A stretch of 64,000 nucleotides of DNA from Ascaphus truei (GCA_036426205.1 CM071570.1:5035872-5099871), one strand, 5' to 3'; shown: positions 21,582 to 33,798, counted from the stretch's first letter. Notes: generated from the sequence alone by a model not told the origin. Program-made: numbers and translations.

Positions 21582-22477
21582 ATGACTCTGACCTTTATTT
21601 CACATAATGCCAAAGGGTTGAACTGTCCCCGTAAGAGGAAGGTGGCACTCACTGACTATAAGAGAAAGGGGGCCGATATTGTGTTAACTCAGGAAACACA
21701 TTTTAGCACCACCAGCTTCCCAAAATACTTTGATAAACAATTTAAACAAGTGTTTCTGTCCTCTGCAAAAGAGAAGAAACGTGGAGTAGCAATACTGATA
21801 CACAACTGAGTGGGGCTGGTGGTGGACGCTGTGATAAAAGACAAAGAGGGCAGGTTTCTTATGCTCACGGGGTACATAAATCAGCAACCAATAACACTGC
21901 CGCAATATATGCTCCAAATGGACATGACTCAGCCTTTTTCACAACAATATTCACAACCATTCAAAAACACAGTAAAGGTGCCCTATAGTAGGAGGTGACT
22001 TCAACACAGTGCTGAACGCAGCCCTAGACAGATCCGGACCCCCCAGGCCTGGAACAACGTCTAGACCTACGGCTCTGGAACAGGGGCTAAGGGACTTGCA
22101 GTTTGTCGATGTCTGGAGGGAGTCACACCCGTTAGACAAAAATTACACCTTCTATTCGCACCCACATGACTCATTTAGCAGAATCGATTACTTCTTTGTC
22201 TCTAGTAGACTGGTCCCAAAGATCCCCCACTCTGGGATCCACGATATTTTGTGGTCGGATCATGCACCCATAGAGCTACGGTGCACACAGATTGGGTTGG
22301 AGAGACCGGGAGCAACTTGGAAACTGAATGAATCCCTATTAAAAATCCCCGAACTGATGGAGAAGGTTGGAGAGGAAATCAAACACTTCTTTAGAGAAAA
22401 TGAAGGAAGCGTTCGCTCCCATACTGCTGCGGCAGAGTTTATTCGAGCATTTGCCCGTTCTCTGCCGCAGCAGTAGC
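21582..22477 (+). pseudogene. LINE ORF2, AP-endonuclease domain
   Basis: Begins MTLTFISHNAKGLN with the metal-binding N, then LTQETHF (the catalytic E). TGA at 21807-21809 interrupts; the same frame continues (GRFLMLTGYIN), then two shifts occur before GDFNTVLNAALDRS. The end of the domain is intact: SFSRIDYFFVSS and WSDHAPIEL, the SDH motif. This domain nicks target DNA to start reverse transcription. The frame ends in the MITE at 22424. Confidence 0.88.
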
Positions 22478-22766
22478 CTGGCGCGCGCCCGAGAGTGACG
22501 GGCGCGCGCCGAAGCAGTGGAAGAGCGCCCTCCGATCGGGGCGCTCTCCCTACCGCTGCCGGGTCCGCCGGGTCCCCCGGAACCCCCTGCCGCTGTCCCG
22601 CGATCCCTCGGGGAGCCCCTGGACGCGCGTGCAGGGGGCGCACGCTCCCGATGACGCGTGACCGTGCGTCTATGACGCGCGGCACGCCGAGGGGCGGCCA
22701 CTAGCAAGCCGGGAGATTTCCCGGCTTGCGGTACCGACCACACTCGAATAAAGTGTGTCGGTACTG
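22424..22766. mobile_element. TA-flanked, hairpin-rich GC MITE
   Basis: Flanked by TA on both sides (22422-22423, 22767-22768). Cutting it out with one TA restores the ORF2 reading frame across the junction, which fixes the edges. Both ends carry TTTATTCGAG in inverted orientation; the right end starts CAGT, as in many Tc1/mariner elements. The interior is a chain of hairpins: CTGCTGCGGCAGAG, GGCGCGCGCC, GAGCGCCC, GCAAGCCGGGA and GTACCGAC, each with its inverted partner close by. No transposase. Confidence 0.8.
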
Positions 22767-22768
22767 TA

Positions 22769-24977
22769 TAACCCTCTGGGAGGCACATAAAGCAATATTA
22801 AGAGGGGTATTGATCAGTTTAGCGGCCAAGAAGAAAAGAGAGAACAACGCAAAAATTATAAAAGAGCAAAAGGAACTAAAGAACTTATGGTATCAACACA
22901 AGAGTTTCCCAAATTCGGCCACCCTCCAACAAATCAGGGACACCCAGATTAAATTGAATCTACTCCTTACCTCCCATGCTGAGAAATCGTTAAGTTGGTC
23001 AAAGAGAAGATTCTTTGAAAAAGCAAACAAGCCAGATACCCTGCTGGCCAACTTGATCAATTCCAAAACAAATAATTACAATATCCAGGCCTTGCGTCTT
23101 GAATCGGGTGTGATCTCGGCCAACCCTAAAAATATTGTAGGGGAGTTTAAGAACTTTTATGAAAAACTGTACGATGGGGGACAATTAACCCGATCCTCCG
23201 GGACGGAGAAGGCCCTAAAAGATTTCTTAAAGGGCTCGAGTCTACCGAGTCTGAGTAAGATAGATAGAGAGGTAATGGGTAGTGACTTCACAACGAAGGA
23301 AATAACCGAGGTTATCAAAAATCTGAAACCCTCTAAAGCCCCGGGTCCCGATGGATACTCGAATCTTTACAACAAAAAAATTAAGAAACAGTTGACCCCA
23401 TATCTCCTCCACATGTTCAACCAAGTACTAAGAGGTACACCTTTTCCCCAGCACATGCTCCAAGCGTCCATCTCTGTAATACACAAGCAGGGTAAGGACC
23501 CCCAGGACTGTAGAAGCTACAGGCCAATATCCCTGATTTATTCGGACATAAAAATTTACGCTAAATTACTGGCCAACAGATTGGGTCTTATCCTACCCAG
23601 ACTTGTGCACCCAGATCAAGTCGGGTTTATCCCGGGTCGTCAGTCATCAGATAACACCCGACAAATTATTGATCTGTTAGAAATAGCCAATTCAAGATCG
23701 ATCCCAGCTATGGCGCTCAGTCTGGACGCAGAAAAAGCGTTCGATAAGATAGACTGGCCTTCCATAGAGGCCACGCTTGGAGCAGTCGGGCTGGGAGAAA
23801 AATAGATAAAGGCTATATTCGCTCTATATTCGTCCCCGTCGGCTAGGGTTACCCACCAGGGATTTGCTTCGGATCCCTTTCAAATTAAGAGCGGAACGAG
23901 GCAGGGATGCCCGTTCTCCCCCCTCCTCTTTGCATTCTGTATGGAGCCATTGGCTGCTCAGATACGCGACAGAAAAGACATCACGGGAATTGACATTGGA
24001 AGCCAGCCGCATAAGGGTGAGTCCCCAGTCTTCACTGTGGCATGCGCACCCGGCGGGGGGGCGGCGCGTGCACAGCGCTGCATCGCGATCTGCGGTCTGA
24101 GGAGAGAGAGGTTTGCGATGGGAGGGGCATGGCGGTGGGTTTTTCGGGGGCAAGGCCATGACGTCCCCCGGCTGGTTCGCCCTCATTGGCTGAACTGCTG
24201 GCGGGGGCGTGGCCACGCCTCCTTCGCAAACACTAAACTCAAATTCCCCTGCCTGCCTGAAAACCTGCCGCGCACTGCTGGGGAAAGGTGCGCGACAAGG
24301 TAGGAACTGGGACTGGAGGTACTGGGGTGCGGGGCTTGATCGCACAGCGCACGCCGAGGCGTGCGCTGTAGTAGTTAGTGGGACCGCAGCCTAAGGTGGC
24401 ACTGTATGCGGATGATGTTTTCCTGACAATATCTAAACCCCTTACCTCTCTACCGAACTTATTCGACTTGTTGGGGAGATTCAACAGGCTTTCCGGATTC
24501 AAAATTAATCAGTCTAAATCAGACGCTTTAAATATAAATCTACCCAAACATTTAGAGAAGTTGATTGCCATAAATTTCAACTTAAATTGGCAACAGAAGC
24601 AAATTATATATCTAGGCATTAATGTTACGAAGACATACAATATGCTGTACCCGGAAAATTACCCCATATTGATGCATACCCTGAGAGGGGACATTAGGAG
24701 ATGGGCCACTCACAAAATTTCGTGGATAGGAAAGATCCACTGCATTAAAATGAATCTGCTCCCACGCCTTTTGTATCTCTACCAGACCCTGCCAGTGCCA
24801 CTAAGATTGAAGGATTCCCTCTCGCTTCAATCTGAGATAGATAAATTTATCTGGGGAGGAAAGAGAGCGAGAGTGGGCAAGCAGATAATGCGTAAACAAA
24901 CAGGGGCAGGAGGGCTAGCGGTACCTTGCTTGTTGTCTTACTACAAAGCTGCTCAATTATGCCAAATTGTGCAATAG
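22769..24977 (+). pseudogene. LINE ORF2, reverse transcriptase domain
   Basis: After the MITE the frame reads LWEAHKAILRGVLISLAAKK, the linker typical of L1-type ORF2. RT motifs follow: KPSKAPGPDG, QASISVIHKQGKDP, SYRPISLI, SLDAEKAFDKIDW with the first catalytic D, GTRQGCPFSPLLFAF, and LYADDVFL at 24403-24426, where both metal-binding D residues are present. A TAG near 23803 breaks the frame, a shift follows, and the MITE at 24015-24391 splits the protein just before KVALYADD. The thumb (KINQSKSD, YLGINVT, KISWIGKIHCIKMNLLPRLLYLYQ) runs on to a stop at 24977. Confidence 0.9.
24015..24391. mobile_element. Harbinger-type MITE, TAA target duplication, inside ORF2
   Basis: TAA at 24012-24014 and 24392-24394. 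Removing the insert joins the RT codons directly in front of the YADD box. The ends GGGTGAGTCCC and, inverted, GGCTGCGGTCCC are imperfect inverted repeats. CCTCATTGGCTGAAC and GGGGGCGTGGCC are shared with 47213-47552, CCTCATTGGC also with 16192-16491. Confidence 0.82.
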
Positions 24978-25034
24978 CACACTAACCCAGGTTCAAAAAG
25001 ATGGGTCGCTCTAGAAAAAGACCTATGCTCCCCT

Positions 25035-26104
25035 TTGGAGCTGGAACATCTAATTTGGCTTCCCCAAAAGGGGCGGTTAGGCACCAAAATTTCGCTATCC
25101 TCAATGACCAACTCACTTTCAGTATGGGAGGCCACCAGGCTCAAATGCAAGTTGACCCAAAAATCATCAGGTATGACCCCTCTGTGGGGTAACCCAATGT
25201 TTGCTCCGGGCCGGACCAATGCTGACTTCACTATCTGGAAACACAAAAATATTAATAGGTTAGTAGATATGGAGGGCAGGCGAGGCATACAAACATTTGA
25301 TCTACTTAAATCCAGCAAAAATATCCCCAATGCCGAGTTTTTTAGATACCTCCAGATCAGAGCATTCTATCAGGCAACCCAGCCCCACACCCAATTAATG
25401 AATTTTGAAAAGCTCTGTCGATCAGGGACATCCACTAAGGGACTTACATCGCAGATGTACAAGGAAGTAACTGGTTCTAGCGCGACAGTGACGGAAAAAA
25501 CAGGATATATGACTAAATGGGAGTCCGATCTGGGGGAGGTATTGGATCTAGAGGAGTGGACGAAGATTGTGATGGCAACATCCAAAAGCTCCATGTGCAC
25601 GACCTTAAGGGAGAACGCATATAAAGTTATGATGCAATGGTACCACACCCCCACAAAACTAGCTACATTTCTGCCCAGTTACTCCCAATTGTGTCCAAGA
25701 CAATGCGGACAGCAGGCAGACCTGTTACACATGCTGTGGTCTTGCCCCAAGATCGCCCCGGTCTGGGAATCGATTAAAGATTGGCTGAATAAGATCCTGA
25801 CAAACTCATCCCACTAGACCCGTGGTTGTTCCTCCTCTACAGGCCACACCAAGGTCTCTCCAAAGGTAAAAATAAATTAGTGGTGCACTTTGCAATGGTG
25901 GTACGGGGGGAGATCGCAGCACGATGGAAACAAAACAAAATCCCAATAATTGCTAAGATTTGGAATAGAATTTGGTCGGTTTGCCAGATGGAGAAATTGA
26001 CGAGTTTGGTCAATGACACTGGTACAAATTTACTAAAAGTCAGCTTGCCATGGTTGGCCCAGACAGACATACCAGGGGTAGAAAGGGCCACGATTTGTCA
26101 ATAA
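25035..26104 (+). pseudogene. LINE ORF2, C-terminal region
   Basis: Continues ORF2 after the break at 24977 in a shifted frame: LIWLPQKGRLGTK, then AYKVMMQWYHTPTKLATFLP and the cysteine motif CPRQCGQQADLLHMLWSCPKI, typical of L1-type ORF2 C-termini. After the stop at 25817 the last part (FLLYRPHQG, EIAARWKQNKIP, QMEKLTSLVND) is read to 26104. Confidence 0.85.
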
Positions 26105-26500
26105 TAGAGGTAAGTGCATTCTCACTTGAAGACATTCAGTTGGGACGAAACGGACTTAATGGACAGATTAGAACCACCTAGACAGAGATAGATACAGACT
26201 TTGGTGCAGGTCATGGGCGTTTCTAGGAGAGCACTTGGTTTTCTCAGACGCAGAGAGCCAGCAGGCGTAAAGCAATAAGCGGAACCGTGGTAGAAGGACA
26301 CCCCCCCTATATTACCCCGCCCCCCCTTCACCCCCTTTTTTCCCCGGGGGTTGTTTGTCTGTCTGTTTGCCCCGTATGTCTGTTTTGGTAAGATCCTATA
26401 TGTGGTTAGTTTTTACCAATTGGAGGTTGTTCTCGTGTTACAACTGTATGCCATGTATGTAAATCATGTACGTTATTAATAAAATTTAAGTTGAAAAAAA
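26105..26500 (+). other. LINE 3' UTR with poly(A) signal
   Basis: No coding. CCCCCCCTATATTACCCCGCCCCC near 26300; AATAAAATTT at 26479-26488 is the likely poly(A) signal, followed by GTTG and an A run that merges with the target duplication at 26501. Confidence 0.75.
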
Positions 26501-26516
26501 AAAATGTAATATGGCC

Positions 26517-28956
26517 AGTCAGGGTCCTGATGCATGGCAGCACCCACTGAAGTCAATGGGAGGTACTGTGCATTAGTGCCCTGGTTGGCACTATCACAAA
26601 TTAAAGAATAACAGCCGTAACTCCAGGAGACTTCATCACTAGGCCTCTTCTCCCATGAACATGAAATGCCGCTTTACTTCCTGAGAGATCGGATCTCTTC
26701 TCTGCCAGGGACAAGTCTCTCGGTTCCCGTAGTCAGTTTCTAACTACTGAAACACATCCGTTAAGGATTACAGCATGCTTGGTACGCCGTTGTTGTATTT
26801 TCGCTGCCAGATGAGCCCAGTTCCCAGGATAAGTGAGCTGTAACCAAAAGAGAGAGGCTTATCTCAGAACATGGGGTTATTAGCGCTATGCTGAGAGGGA
26901 TTTGAGATGAATACGCTCTCAACAAATGTTTAGTTTGGGCAATTTCCATTGGGGATTAAGCAGCCTCAATACTTAATCTCCATTACAGTGTCTTTTGTGT
27001 AGAGCCTACGGAAGCAGAGACGGCTGCGAGATCTGTCATCTTTAACTCCTCCAGTGCCTGAGTAGCCAGGAAAACACTGCAGATCAATGCATTGCAGGCC
27101 CCTCTGATGGTGAAAGGGATAAAGGGCCATATTTATTAAGCAGTGCTTTTCCACAAGACAACATCAAGCAATTTAGTTGAATATAATAATAATAATAATA
27201 ATATAGCCTGTAACGTGCCATCCTATGCTGGAAAATGTATTATCATGGAATAACACTGCTTTGTCAACACAGGCCTCACTATTTCAGTGCTGGATAGGAC
27301 AGAGGCATTTCTGCTGTGGTTATAATTGTGACCCCATAGCAGAAATTGCCCGGTATAAAATGGTTGCCGTTTTCAACTGGAGGGAGCTCAGAGCTTCTCT
27401 GACATGGAGAAGTGGCTGCATAGTGAATAGAGGCCACATAGAGAGCAAAGGTTTTGACATTGCGTTAGGATTAAAAAAAATGAAAACAGAACACTGAATA
27501 TGTTTACAAGTGACGTGATATTCTGTATTTATATCATAAGCTATAAGCTATTGAACCTGTAGGCAAATTAACATTATTTGCTTGGATGCTTTTCAAGAAA
27601 GTTATATCAGCCAGTAAGTGGATCGCTTCCGTTCCCCTGTATGAGTTTAACAGAGTTGCTGTTGATTGCTCTCAATGGGCCGTTTTGTAACGGATGGTTT
27701 CCCAGTGCTTACATAATACAGCCCAACAGCCCTGTAAAATCTTTATCCCTCTAATAAAGAGGGGAAACTACATGCCAAAGCACCGTCATGTCAGACTAAT
27801 AAATGTGCATTTGAGTCCTAATTTGTGCTGTTAAAAGGAAGCAGCATACTGTACAGTATGAAGCTATTTTTTTCTGTTTGTTATTACACTGGTAGTTTTC
27901 AGGACATAAAAGTGCGTATTCTGCCCGCACGCACGAGGCATAAACTTGCCACTTAATGAGGCATTTTCTCCACTGCAGGTGCGTTGAGGCATAACGTTTG
28001 ATGGGTCAGTGCCCAGACATTATCCTATCATCTTACCGCATAATGTCTTGCACCGGACAAAGAGCCGCTGAGCCCCGAAACCTTGTGTCTCCATCATGCC
28101 ACCTGCAATAAAGAAAACGCCTCGTTAAGCTGCACGTTTATGCGTGGAGTGTGCAGCGCTGATCCCACTCCTCCGCTCATCACTTGAGTGCAGATAAGGG
28201 ACTTTATCAGCATCCATCATGTTAGCGTTGTTTTTAGGACACAGGGTTGCCATGCTCGCTACGCTGGCCACGCTGACCACGCTTTCTTGACCTCTATTAT
28301 TCACAATGCTAAAAAAAAAAAAGTAGTAGTACTGTGTTTGATTTCAGTAGAGCCTGACATTGTTGTTTTTGTTTAGTTTGTATAGTAATGATCGGGTCAT
28401 CATTGCACAAACAGGTCGACATAAGAGGCTCATACGCGAGGTTTAGCACACCCCAGGGGAAGGAAAAAGTACAGAAAACTTTTTACACCGGACATAAATA
28501 CACAACATTGTTACTTGGGAGAGCAGTCTGCGCCGTTCTATTTCTTCTGGATCATGGTGATATCATTTTTCGTGAGATTACATTTCTTTGATAAATCTGG
28601 GGTTATCTGCACCAGTTTTGCAGCCAGGAGATTTTGATGGACAGCCACCGTAATCAGTTGAAAGTGACTCGATTGGTGCTTTAGCACAGATTGTGTTCAT
28701 TTATGTAGCAAGGTTGCGTGGTTTGTCTGAATGTTGCATCGATTTTGTGTTGTTGTTGTTGGCCAAATGTTTTAGTGCAAGTTTTTAGTAATATGGGGGC
28801 ACAGAAAATAAAAAAAAAAGGGAACAAGAAGACGTGGGGAGGTGGAGAGAATTAGGTCAACAATAACGGACACAGAAGAGATATAACAAATACTTCTAAA
28901 ATGAGATAAGCTGAATGCTAATTATAACATAAAAAGAAGGGTTGGAATGAGAAAAA
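26517..28956. other. no recognisable gene
   Basis: Largely unique-looking sequence with an (AAT)n run near 27186. At 28060-28100 GCCGCTGAGCCCCGAAACC followed by CAATAAAG recalls the terminal repeats of Penelope-like elements but is too decayed to call. Small open frames have no domain. Confidence 0.5.
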
Positions 28957-30024
28957 CAGGTGTAACGGTGTTTCTGGACCCACCCAATCTCAGATTGGCC
29001 CCTGTGGTCTAACTGGTCCCCATTACATGTCTGTATGTTGTGGTGCACCTGCTGGCTTACAGGACTCCTGAGTCTCCCGCTTGGATGGTATGGGGATATC
29101 AGCAAGACAGGCATCTGAGGTAGTGTGTTTAGAGTCCTACTCACATCTGATGCAGCGCCTCCACCTCATCAGGATCTCTGCAGCCGCAGGGGGATGTAGC
29201 TGATGAGGACCTCCTCTGTGGTGCCTCCTTCTTCAGAATGACTCCACACTCACACAGAAGGGTTGCGGTGAACAAGGACCTCTTTATTAGCATCATCCTG
29301 GCTAGAAGCAAAAAAGACGGTGCAAAATAGCGCTAAAGAACATAAGCCCCTATGGGACAATTAATAAAAATTGGCAGCCAGACAACAACTGACTGTACAG
29401 TCAGTAACACAAGTAAAAGGAAAAAAGACAATGTCGGCGCCAAACAATGTAATAAATCAAACCATATAGTGAATAGTCCAAATCAAAGTCCTTGGATGAC
29501 AGAGGTAGGTGGGCAATTGCAAACTCTCTCCAGGACGTAGCGTGATATATGAAAAACAAAAAGAAATAATTATAGTGCAGTATGCCAATATGAGGGACAT
29601 AAAAACATATAACACTGACAACATAAAACATATAAAACAGACTAACAACAACAACAACAGGCCAGACTAAAAATAATGATAAAAAAGCTATTTATTATCA
29701 ACTAATGTTGGACTCTGGATGTGGCTGTCACACACCAATCCGGGGGGGGGGGGTAAAATCGTTACCCTACTCACAGAATTGTGGACAGTAAAAGGCAGCA
29801 GGACTGGAATCACTTTTGCGAATCCAAGATGGCGGCCGTGGTTTTCTCTCCGGCTTCCCCACGTGTATCAGATGCTGTATAGAGCCTCCTGAACGTGGCG
29901 TCGCGCTCTCCTCTCCTGCCGGTCCTGTCCTTCCAATCCGGGCATGCAACTCCTCTCCCTTGCCTCCTAACCGCACAGTGTGCTCGCCGCTCCAGATGCA
30001 GTCAAATGCCTCTAAAAACGGTAT

Positions 30025-30066
30025 CTTCCCAACGCGTTTCGTGCGCATGCGCGCACTTCTTCAAGG
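30025..30066 (-). ncRNA. hammerhead-like motif in PLE copy A
   Basis: Minus strand: CCC, TTGAAGA, A, GTGCGC-GCAT-GCGCAC, GAAA, CGCGTT, GGG. A perfect six-pair stem II. The first core base is T where a hammerhead has C, and there is one extra A before stem II as at 19095. Copy B has the same string at 34494-34536. Likely decayed or divergent; activity unknown. Confidence 0.4.
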
Positions 30067-30359
30067 GATGTCACTACCCCTGAATCTGAATAGTTTATAT
30101 ACACGCAGTCCACAGTCCCAATTGGTTGCTATTACAATTGGAAATGGATTAACTGTATGACTGCCAGACTAGGGGTAGCATACAAGAAAGCCTGGCCAAA
30201 TATACATACACTTACAAACAATACAAACTAACAAAATACACAATTAAAACATAGGAATCATAAAACATTAAAAACATTAAAAAAATTAAAAATCATTAGA
30301 AAGACTAAAATTAGTAAAAAATGGATAGAGCTCACAGGGAGGGATTATATTACAAAAAA

Positions 30360-30700
30360 GCCTTCAATTCAAAATCTATATTTAATCCCTCGGTGAGAGT
30401 GTTTTTAATTCATAATCCAGTATGCTTCCCGCATACTGGCATGATTAAGTCTATTCCACCTCGGGGACCGGCTTGGACCTCCTCAATGGCCTGACACTTT
30501 AAGCCTATAGGATTCTATTTGGCACAGAAGAAAGTGGTGGGAGACACTATGTGTGACTAGTCCTTTCTTATATTGTAAATATGCTCATAGACACGTCTCT
30601 GATAAGACCTTCCCCGTCCTGCCACATATTGTAAGCCACAGGGGCATTAGCAATAGATATATACAAATGTTGAATGCAGTTATGAAGGTTTTTACCGGGG
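30360..30700 (-). pseudogene. PLE GIY-YIG endonuclease domain
   Basis: Minus strand from 30646: CPCGLQYVAGRGRSYQRRVYEHI, i.e. the cysteine pair, the Y-V half of the signature, and the R...EH helix shared with the second PLE at 37517. Frames shift several times across the domain, so no continuous protein is left. In Penelope-like elements this nuclease nicks the target for priming. A second, partial copy lies at about 34850-35200. Confidence 0.7.
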
Positions 30701-31004
30701 TAAGTCTAGAGGTGACCATAGATGTAAATTGCCTGGCATTATTACTGAAGGAACAAGCCACACATTTCGCACCAGGTGAAGAAACCCTTAATGCTCCCTA
30801 TCTGTTTTTGATTTATGCTGTTTATGGGACAGCTGGGGGCTAATTTTGATTTTACAGTTATTGGCCCTTGTGAATATTAATTCGGTTTTTTAGGCAGGAT
30901 TTCCACCAAATCTTCATCTTTGAGTAAAATGGGCCAATATTATTCAATATTTGCTTAATTTTGGGGCCCATTTCATTATTTGAGTAATAAATGAAATTTG
31001 ATTT

Positions 31005-31470
31005 TTATATCTCTCTGTCTCTCTTTTTCTTTGTAGTATACTTAAGTAAAGTGTCTCTTTGGATGTTATCAACCTGTTCAAATGCTTTATCAATGAGATC
31101 TTCTGGATATTTTCTCATAATAAATTTGTTTTTCAAATCCCTTGCCTGTGTCCTGAACGTATCGTCATCAGTGCAGTTACGTTTAAGACGTATTAGCTGG
31201 CCCTTGGGGATGTTTCGTAGCCACTGTGGATTGTGGTGGCTATCTGCTCGTACATAGTTATTCGCCTGTACTGGCTTGAAGAAGGTCTCAGTGCATATGG
31301 TGTTATTTTTAATGTAGATGTGAAGGTCCAAAAAATCAATACATTCCGTGCTAGAAATACAAGTGAATTTAAGATTATAGTGATTGTGATTAAGATAAGT
31401 GCAAAAACATTGAGTGAAGTTTGGCTTCCTGACCAACAAAAAACACATCATCAATGTAGCGCCGCCATAG
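31005..31470 (-). pseudogene. PLE reverse transcriptase, palm end and thumb
   Basis: The catalytic box WRRYIDDVFF is read at 31467-31438 (YIDD codons at 31458-31447), with both D residues intact. The next frame gives FLDLHIYIKNN, CTETFFKPVQANNY, NPQWLRNIPKGQLIRLKRNC and the basic thumb RKYPEDLIDKAFEQVD, all classic for Penelope-like RT. The YIDD box and the thumb are in different frames, and a stop sits shortly before the box (FAPS then TAG), so this copy is dead. Confidence 0.85.
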
Positions 31471-32727
31471 TACGAGGTTCGCCCCTAGTGGACAGTTGTT
31501 CAAATGAACTCCTCCCCAGCTGTCCATGAATAGATTGGCTAACTAGGGGCAAACCCGCGCCCCATGCGGATACCACCATTTCTGAATGTAGTAGTGTGGA
31601 ATTGAAAGTGAAATAATTGTGTGTTTAAAATAACTTGATACCATCCACCAAAAAATCCCTCTTGTCCGGTGAATAGTTGTTTACCTGTTCCACTTGCGAG
31701 ACACGGCTTGACAACCTAGTTGATGATCAATCACTGTATACAGTGATGGACATCGGCTGTAACTATATATACCAGGCGCCATTTAAGATCTTTTAGAATT
31801 TGTAGTACATGCGTCGTGTCTCTCAAAAGGACCGGAACACCTGGACAATTGGGTTGGGAGTGATGTCTATGAATTGTGATAAGTTGGAAGTGAGGGAAGA
31901 AATCCCGAAATGATAGGTCTCCCCTGTGGTGCAGTTAATGTTTGGTGAATTTTAGGGATAAAGTAAATAAAGGGTGTGCGTGGAAACTCTATAAATAAAA
32001 ACTTAAACTCATCCCACTATAACCCCATTCTTCAAGCCGTCGCAGTAAGTTACCAAGTTCGGCCTTAAATTGAACTAGAGGGTCGCCTGTCAGGGGAGGT
32101 ATGTGGTCGTATCACCCATAGTCTCATGGACTCATTGATGTAATACTCCTTGTCCTGACCACAATACCCCCCCTTTATCAGCACATTTGATGACGATCGA
32201 TTCTGTTCTAGATAGAAGCAGCTTCCTTCTCTTGTACATTAAATTGTCGTGCTTGATTTTATATGTACGACAAGAATTTTCAAGATCCGTATTTACCATT
32301 TCACAAAAGAACTAACCAATGCCCTTGTGCAAACTGTTGGGTAGATGTTGATTGTTTTTTAAAAACCTTTTGTGGATGACTCTCTGTGCTACTCACATCG
32401 CTGTTTAAATGACTTGTTGAGATACAGCATCCCTAGCGAATATTTTTTCAGGGCTAGCTTACGGGCGAATTTTGGTGTACATCTATAAATAACGTTGAAG
32501 CTATTGGCCCACAAACAGGAGCAAATGTCAAACCTTTCGTGAGTACCTTTTTTTCGCCATCAGTGAGGGAATACTTACTGATTTGAATATATTTGGGATA
32601 CAGCGGTACTCCTCTTTTTCGGATTTTCTACCAGTACCTCTCTTCTCCTCTGGGCTGTTTTTTTTCTCTTTTTTAGTTTGGAGGAAGGCGACGATTCCAG
32701 TGGCGGTTTGAACGACCTCCACTTCTG
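31471..32727 (-). pseudogene. PLE reverse transcriptase, N-terminal half
   Basis: Recognised in pieces on the minus strand: SKYSLTDGEKKVLTKGLTFAP at about 32580-32520, the PLE block that precedes RT motif 1, and MGRGFAPS with ANLFMDSW just before the YIDD box. 32727-32575 (KWRSFKPPLESSP...KKRSTAVSQIYSNQ) is the linker after the gap. Frames do not connect. Confidence 0.65.
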
Positions 32728-33319
32728 NNNNNNNNNNNNNNNNNNNNNNNNNNNNNNNNNNNNNNNNNNNNNNNNNNNNNNNNNNNNNNNNNNNNNNNNN
32801 NNNNNNNNNNNNNNNNNNNNNNNNNNNNNNNNNNNNNNNNNNNNNNNNNNNNNNNNNNNNNNNNNNNNNNNNNNNNNNNNNNNNNNNNNNNNNNNNNNNN
32901 NNNNNNNNNNNNNNNNNNNNNNNNNNNNNNNNNNNNNNNNNNNNNNNNNNNNNNNNNNNNNNNNNNNNNNNNNNNNNNNNNNNNNNNNNNNNNNNNNNNN
33001 NNNNNNNNNNNNNNNNNNNNNNNNNNNNNNNNNNNNNNNNNNNNNNNNNNNNNNNNNNNNNNNNNNNNNNNNNNNNNNNNNNNNNNNNNNNNNNNNNNNN
33101 NNNNNNNNNNNNNNNNNNNNNNNNNNNNNNNNNNNNNNNNNNNNNNNNNNNNNNNNNNNNNNNNNNNNNNNNNNNNNNNNNNNNNNNNNNNNNNNNNNNN
33201 NNNNNNNNNNNNNNNNNNNNNNNNNNNNNNNNNNNNNNNNNNNNNNNNNNNNNNNNNNNNNNNNNNNNNNNNNNNNNNNNNNNNNNNNNNNNNNNNNNNN
33301 NNNNNNNNNNNNNNNNNNN
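32728..33319. other. assembly gap (592 N)
   Basis: Unknown bases inside the PLE coding region. The gap hides the linker between the N-terminal helical region and the RT. Confidence 0.99.
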
Positions 33320-33798
33320 TTATAAGGATCTAGCTGTTTTTTCATTTCTAAAATCTGGTCGTCCAGGTCAGCCAGGGTCTTCCTTCGCTGATGCACCAAT
33401 AACTTCATGAGAGCGAATGAACACTGATCCAGTATTTCATTCCACTCTCTCATGAAGACTTCATTATGTGCATCAGCGGTTGGTTTTTTCCGAACTCTCA
33501 GACCCCTCTGGATGCGGTGATTCTCCAAATACTTGCTCAGTGTGGTTGCTTCCCACCATTGTTTACTTTCTAGCACGAGGGTCTTTTCCAACTGGGCAAG
33601 TATTGGATGAAAGTCATCTGACGAACTCTCAATGAACTGGACCGAGCTAGGGTCATTAAAAATATGGTCTACATTGACATTCCTGCGTGATCGCAAGTGA
33701 AAAAGGGAACTCATAATTACTATATGTGTAACAATAAAATAATATATATATAGATAAGCAGCTAACACCAATTTGTACAAAACAAAACCCAAAAGCAA
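33320..33798 (-). pseudogene. PLE protein N-terminal region
   Basis: About 160 residues up to the gap. After a hydrophobic stretch (LVLAAYLYIYYFIVTHIVIM, which may be upstream sequence read through) comes SSLFHLRSRRNVNVDHIFND, LEKTLVLESKQWWEATTLSKY, RGLRVRKKPTADAHNEVF and EWNEILDQCSFALMKLLV, the WW- and RGLR-containing helical region that opens Penelope/Neptune proteins. The likely start is the ATG of MSSLF at about 33714. The frame is open until the gap. Confidence 0.75.

Larger units (their letters stand above)
17268..26500 (+). mobile_element. full-length L1-superclade LINE with three nested insertions
   Basis: The direct repeat AAAATGTAATATGGCC flanks the element (17252-17267 and 26501-26516; the A stretch of the right copy merges with the poly(A) tail). 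A 5' leader, ORF1 (coiled coil, RRM, C-terminal domain), a long spacer, ORF2 (AP endonuclease, reverse transcriptase, cysteine motif), AATAAA and a poly(A) tail follow in order. Removing the insertions at 18081-19842 (plus one 17-base duplication), 22424-22766 and 24015-24391 leaves about 6.7 kb, a normal full length. Stops and frameshifts show it is dead. Assignment between L1 and Tx1 clades is not possible by eye. Confidence 0.92.
29307..30909 (-). repeat. PLE terminal repeat, copy A (with GIY-YIG end)
   Basis: Contains AATAGCGCTAAAG near the outer end, the hammerhead-like motif at 30025-30066 and the GIY-YIG coding end. Compared with copy B it reads clean, without the many one-base gaps seen there. 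Confidence 0.8.

Noticed and set aside
22260..22788. Two long arginine/alanine-rich minus-strand open frames
   Set aside because: They lie over the GC-rich TA-flanked MITE and the LINE; high GC explains the lack of stops.
28055..28110. Hammerhead-like GCTGAGCCCCGAAACC near CAATAAAG
   Set aside because: No convincing stem II and too little of the surrounding terminal repeat; kept only as a note.
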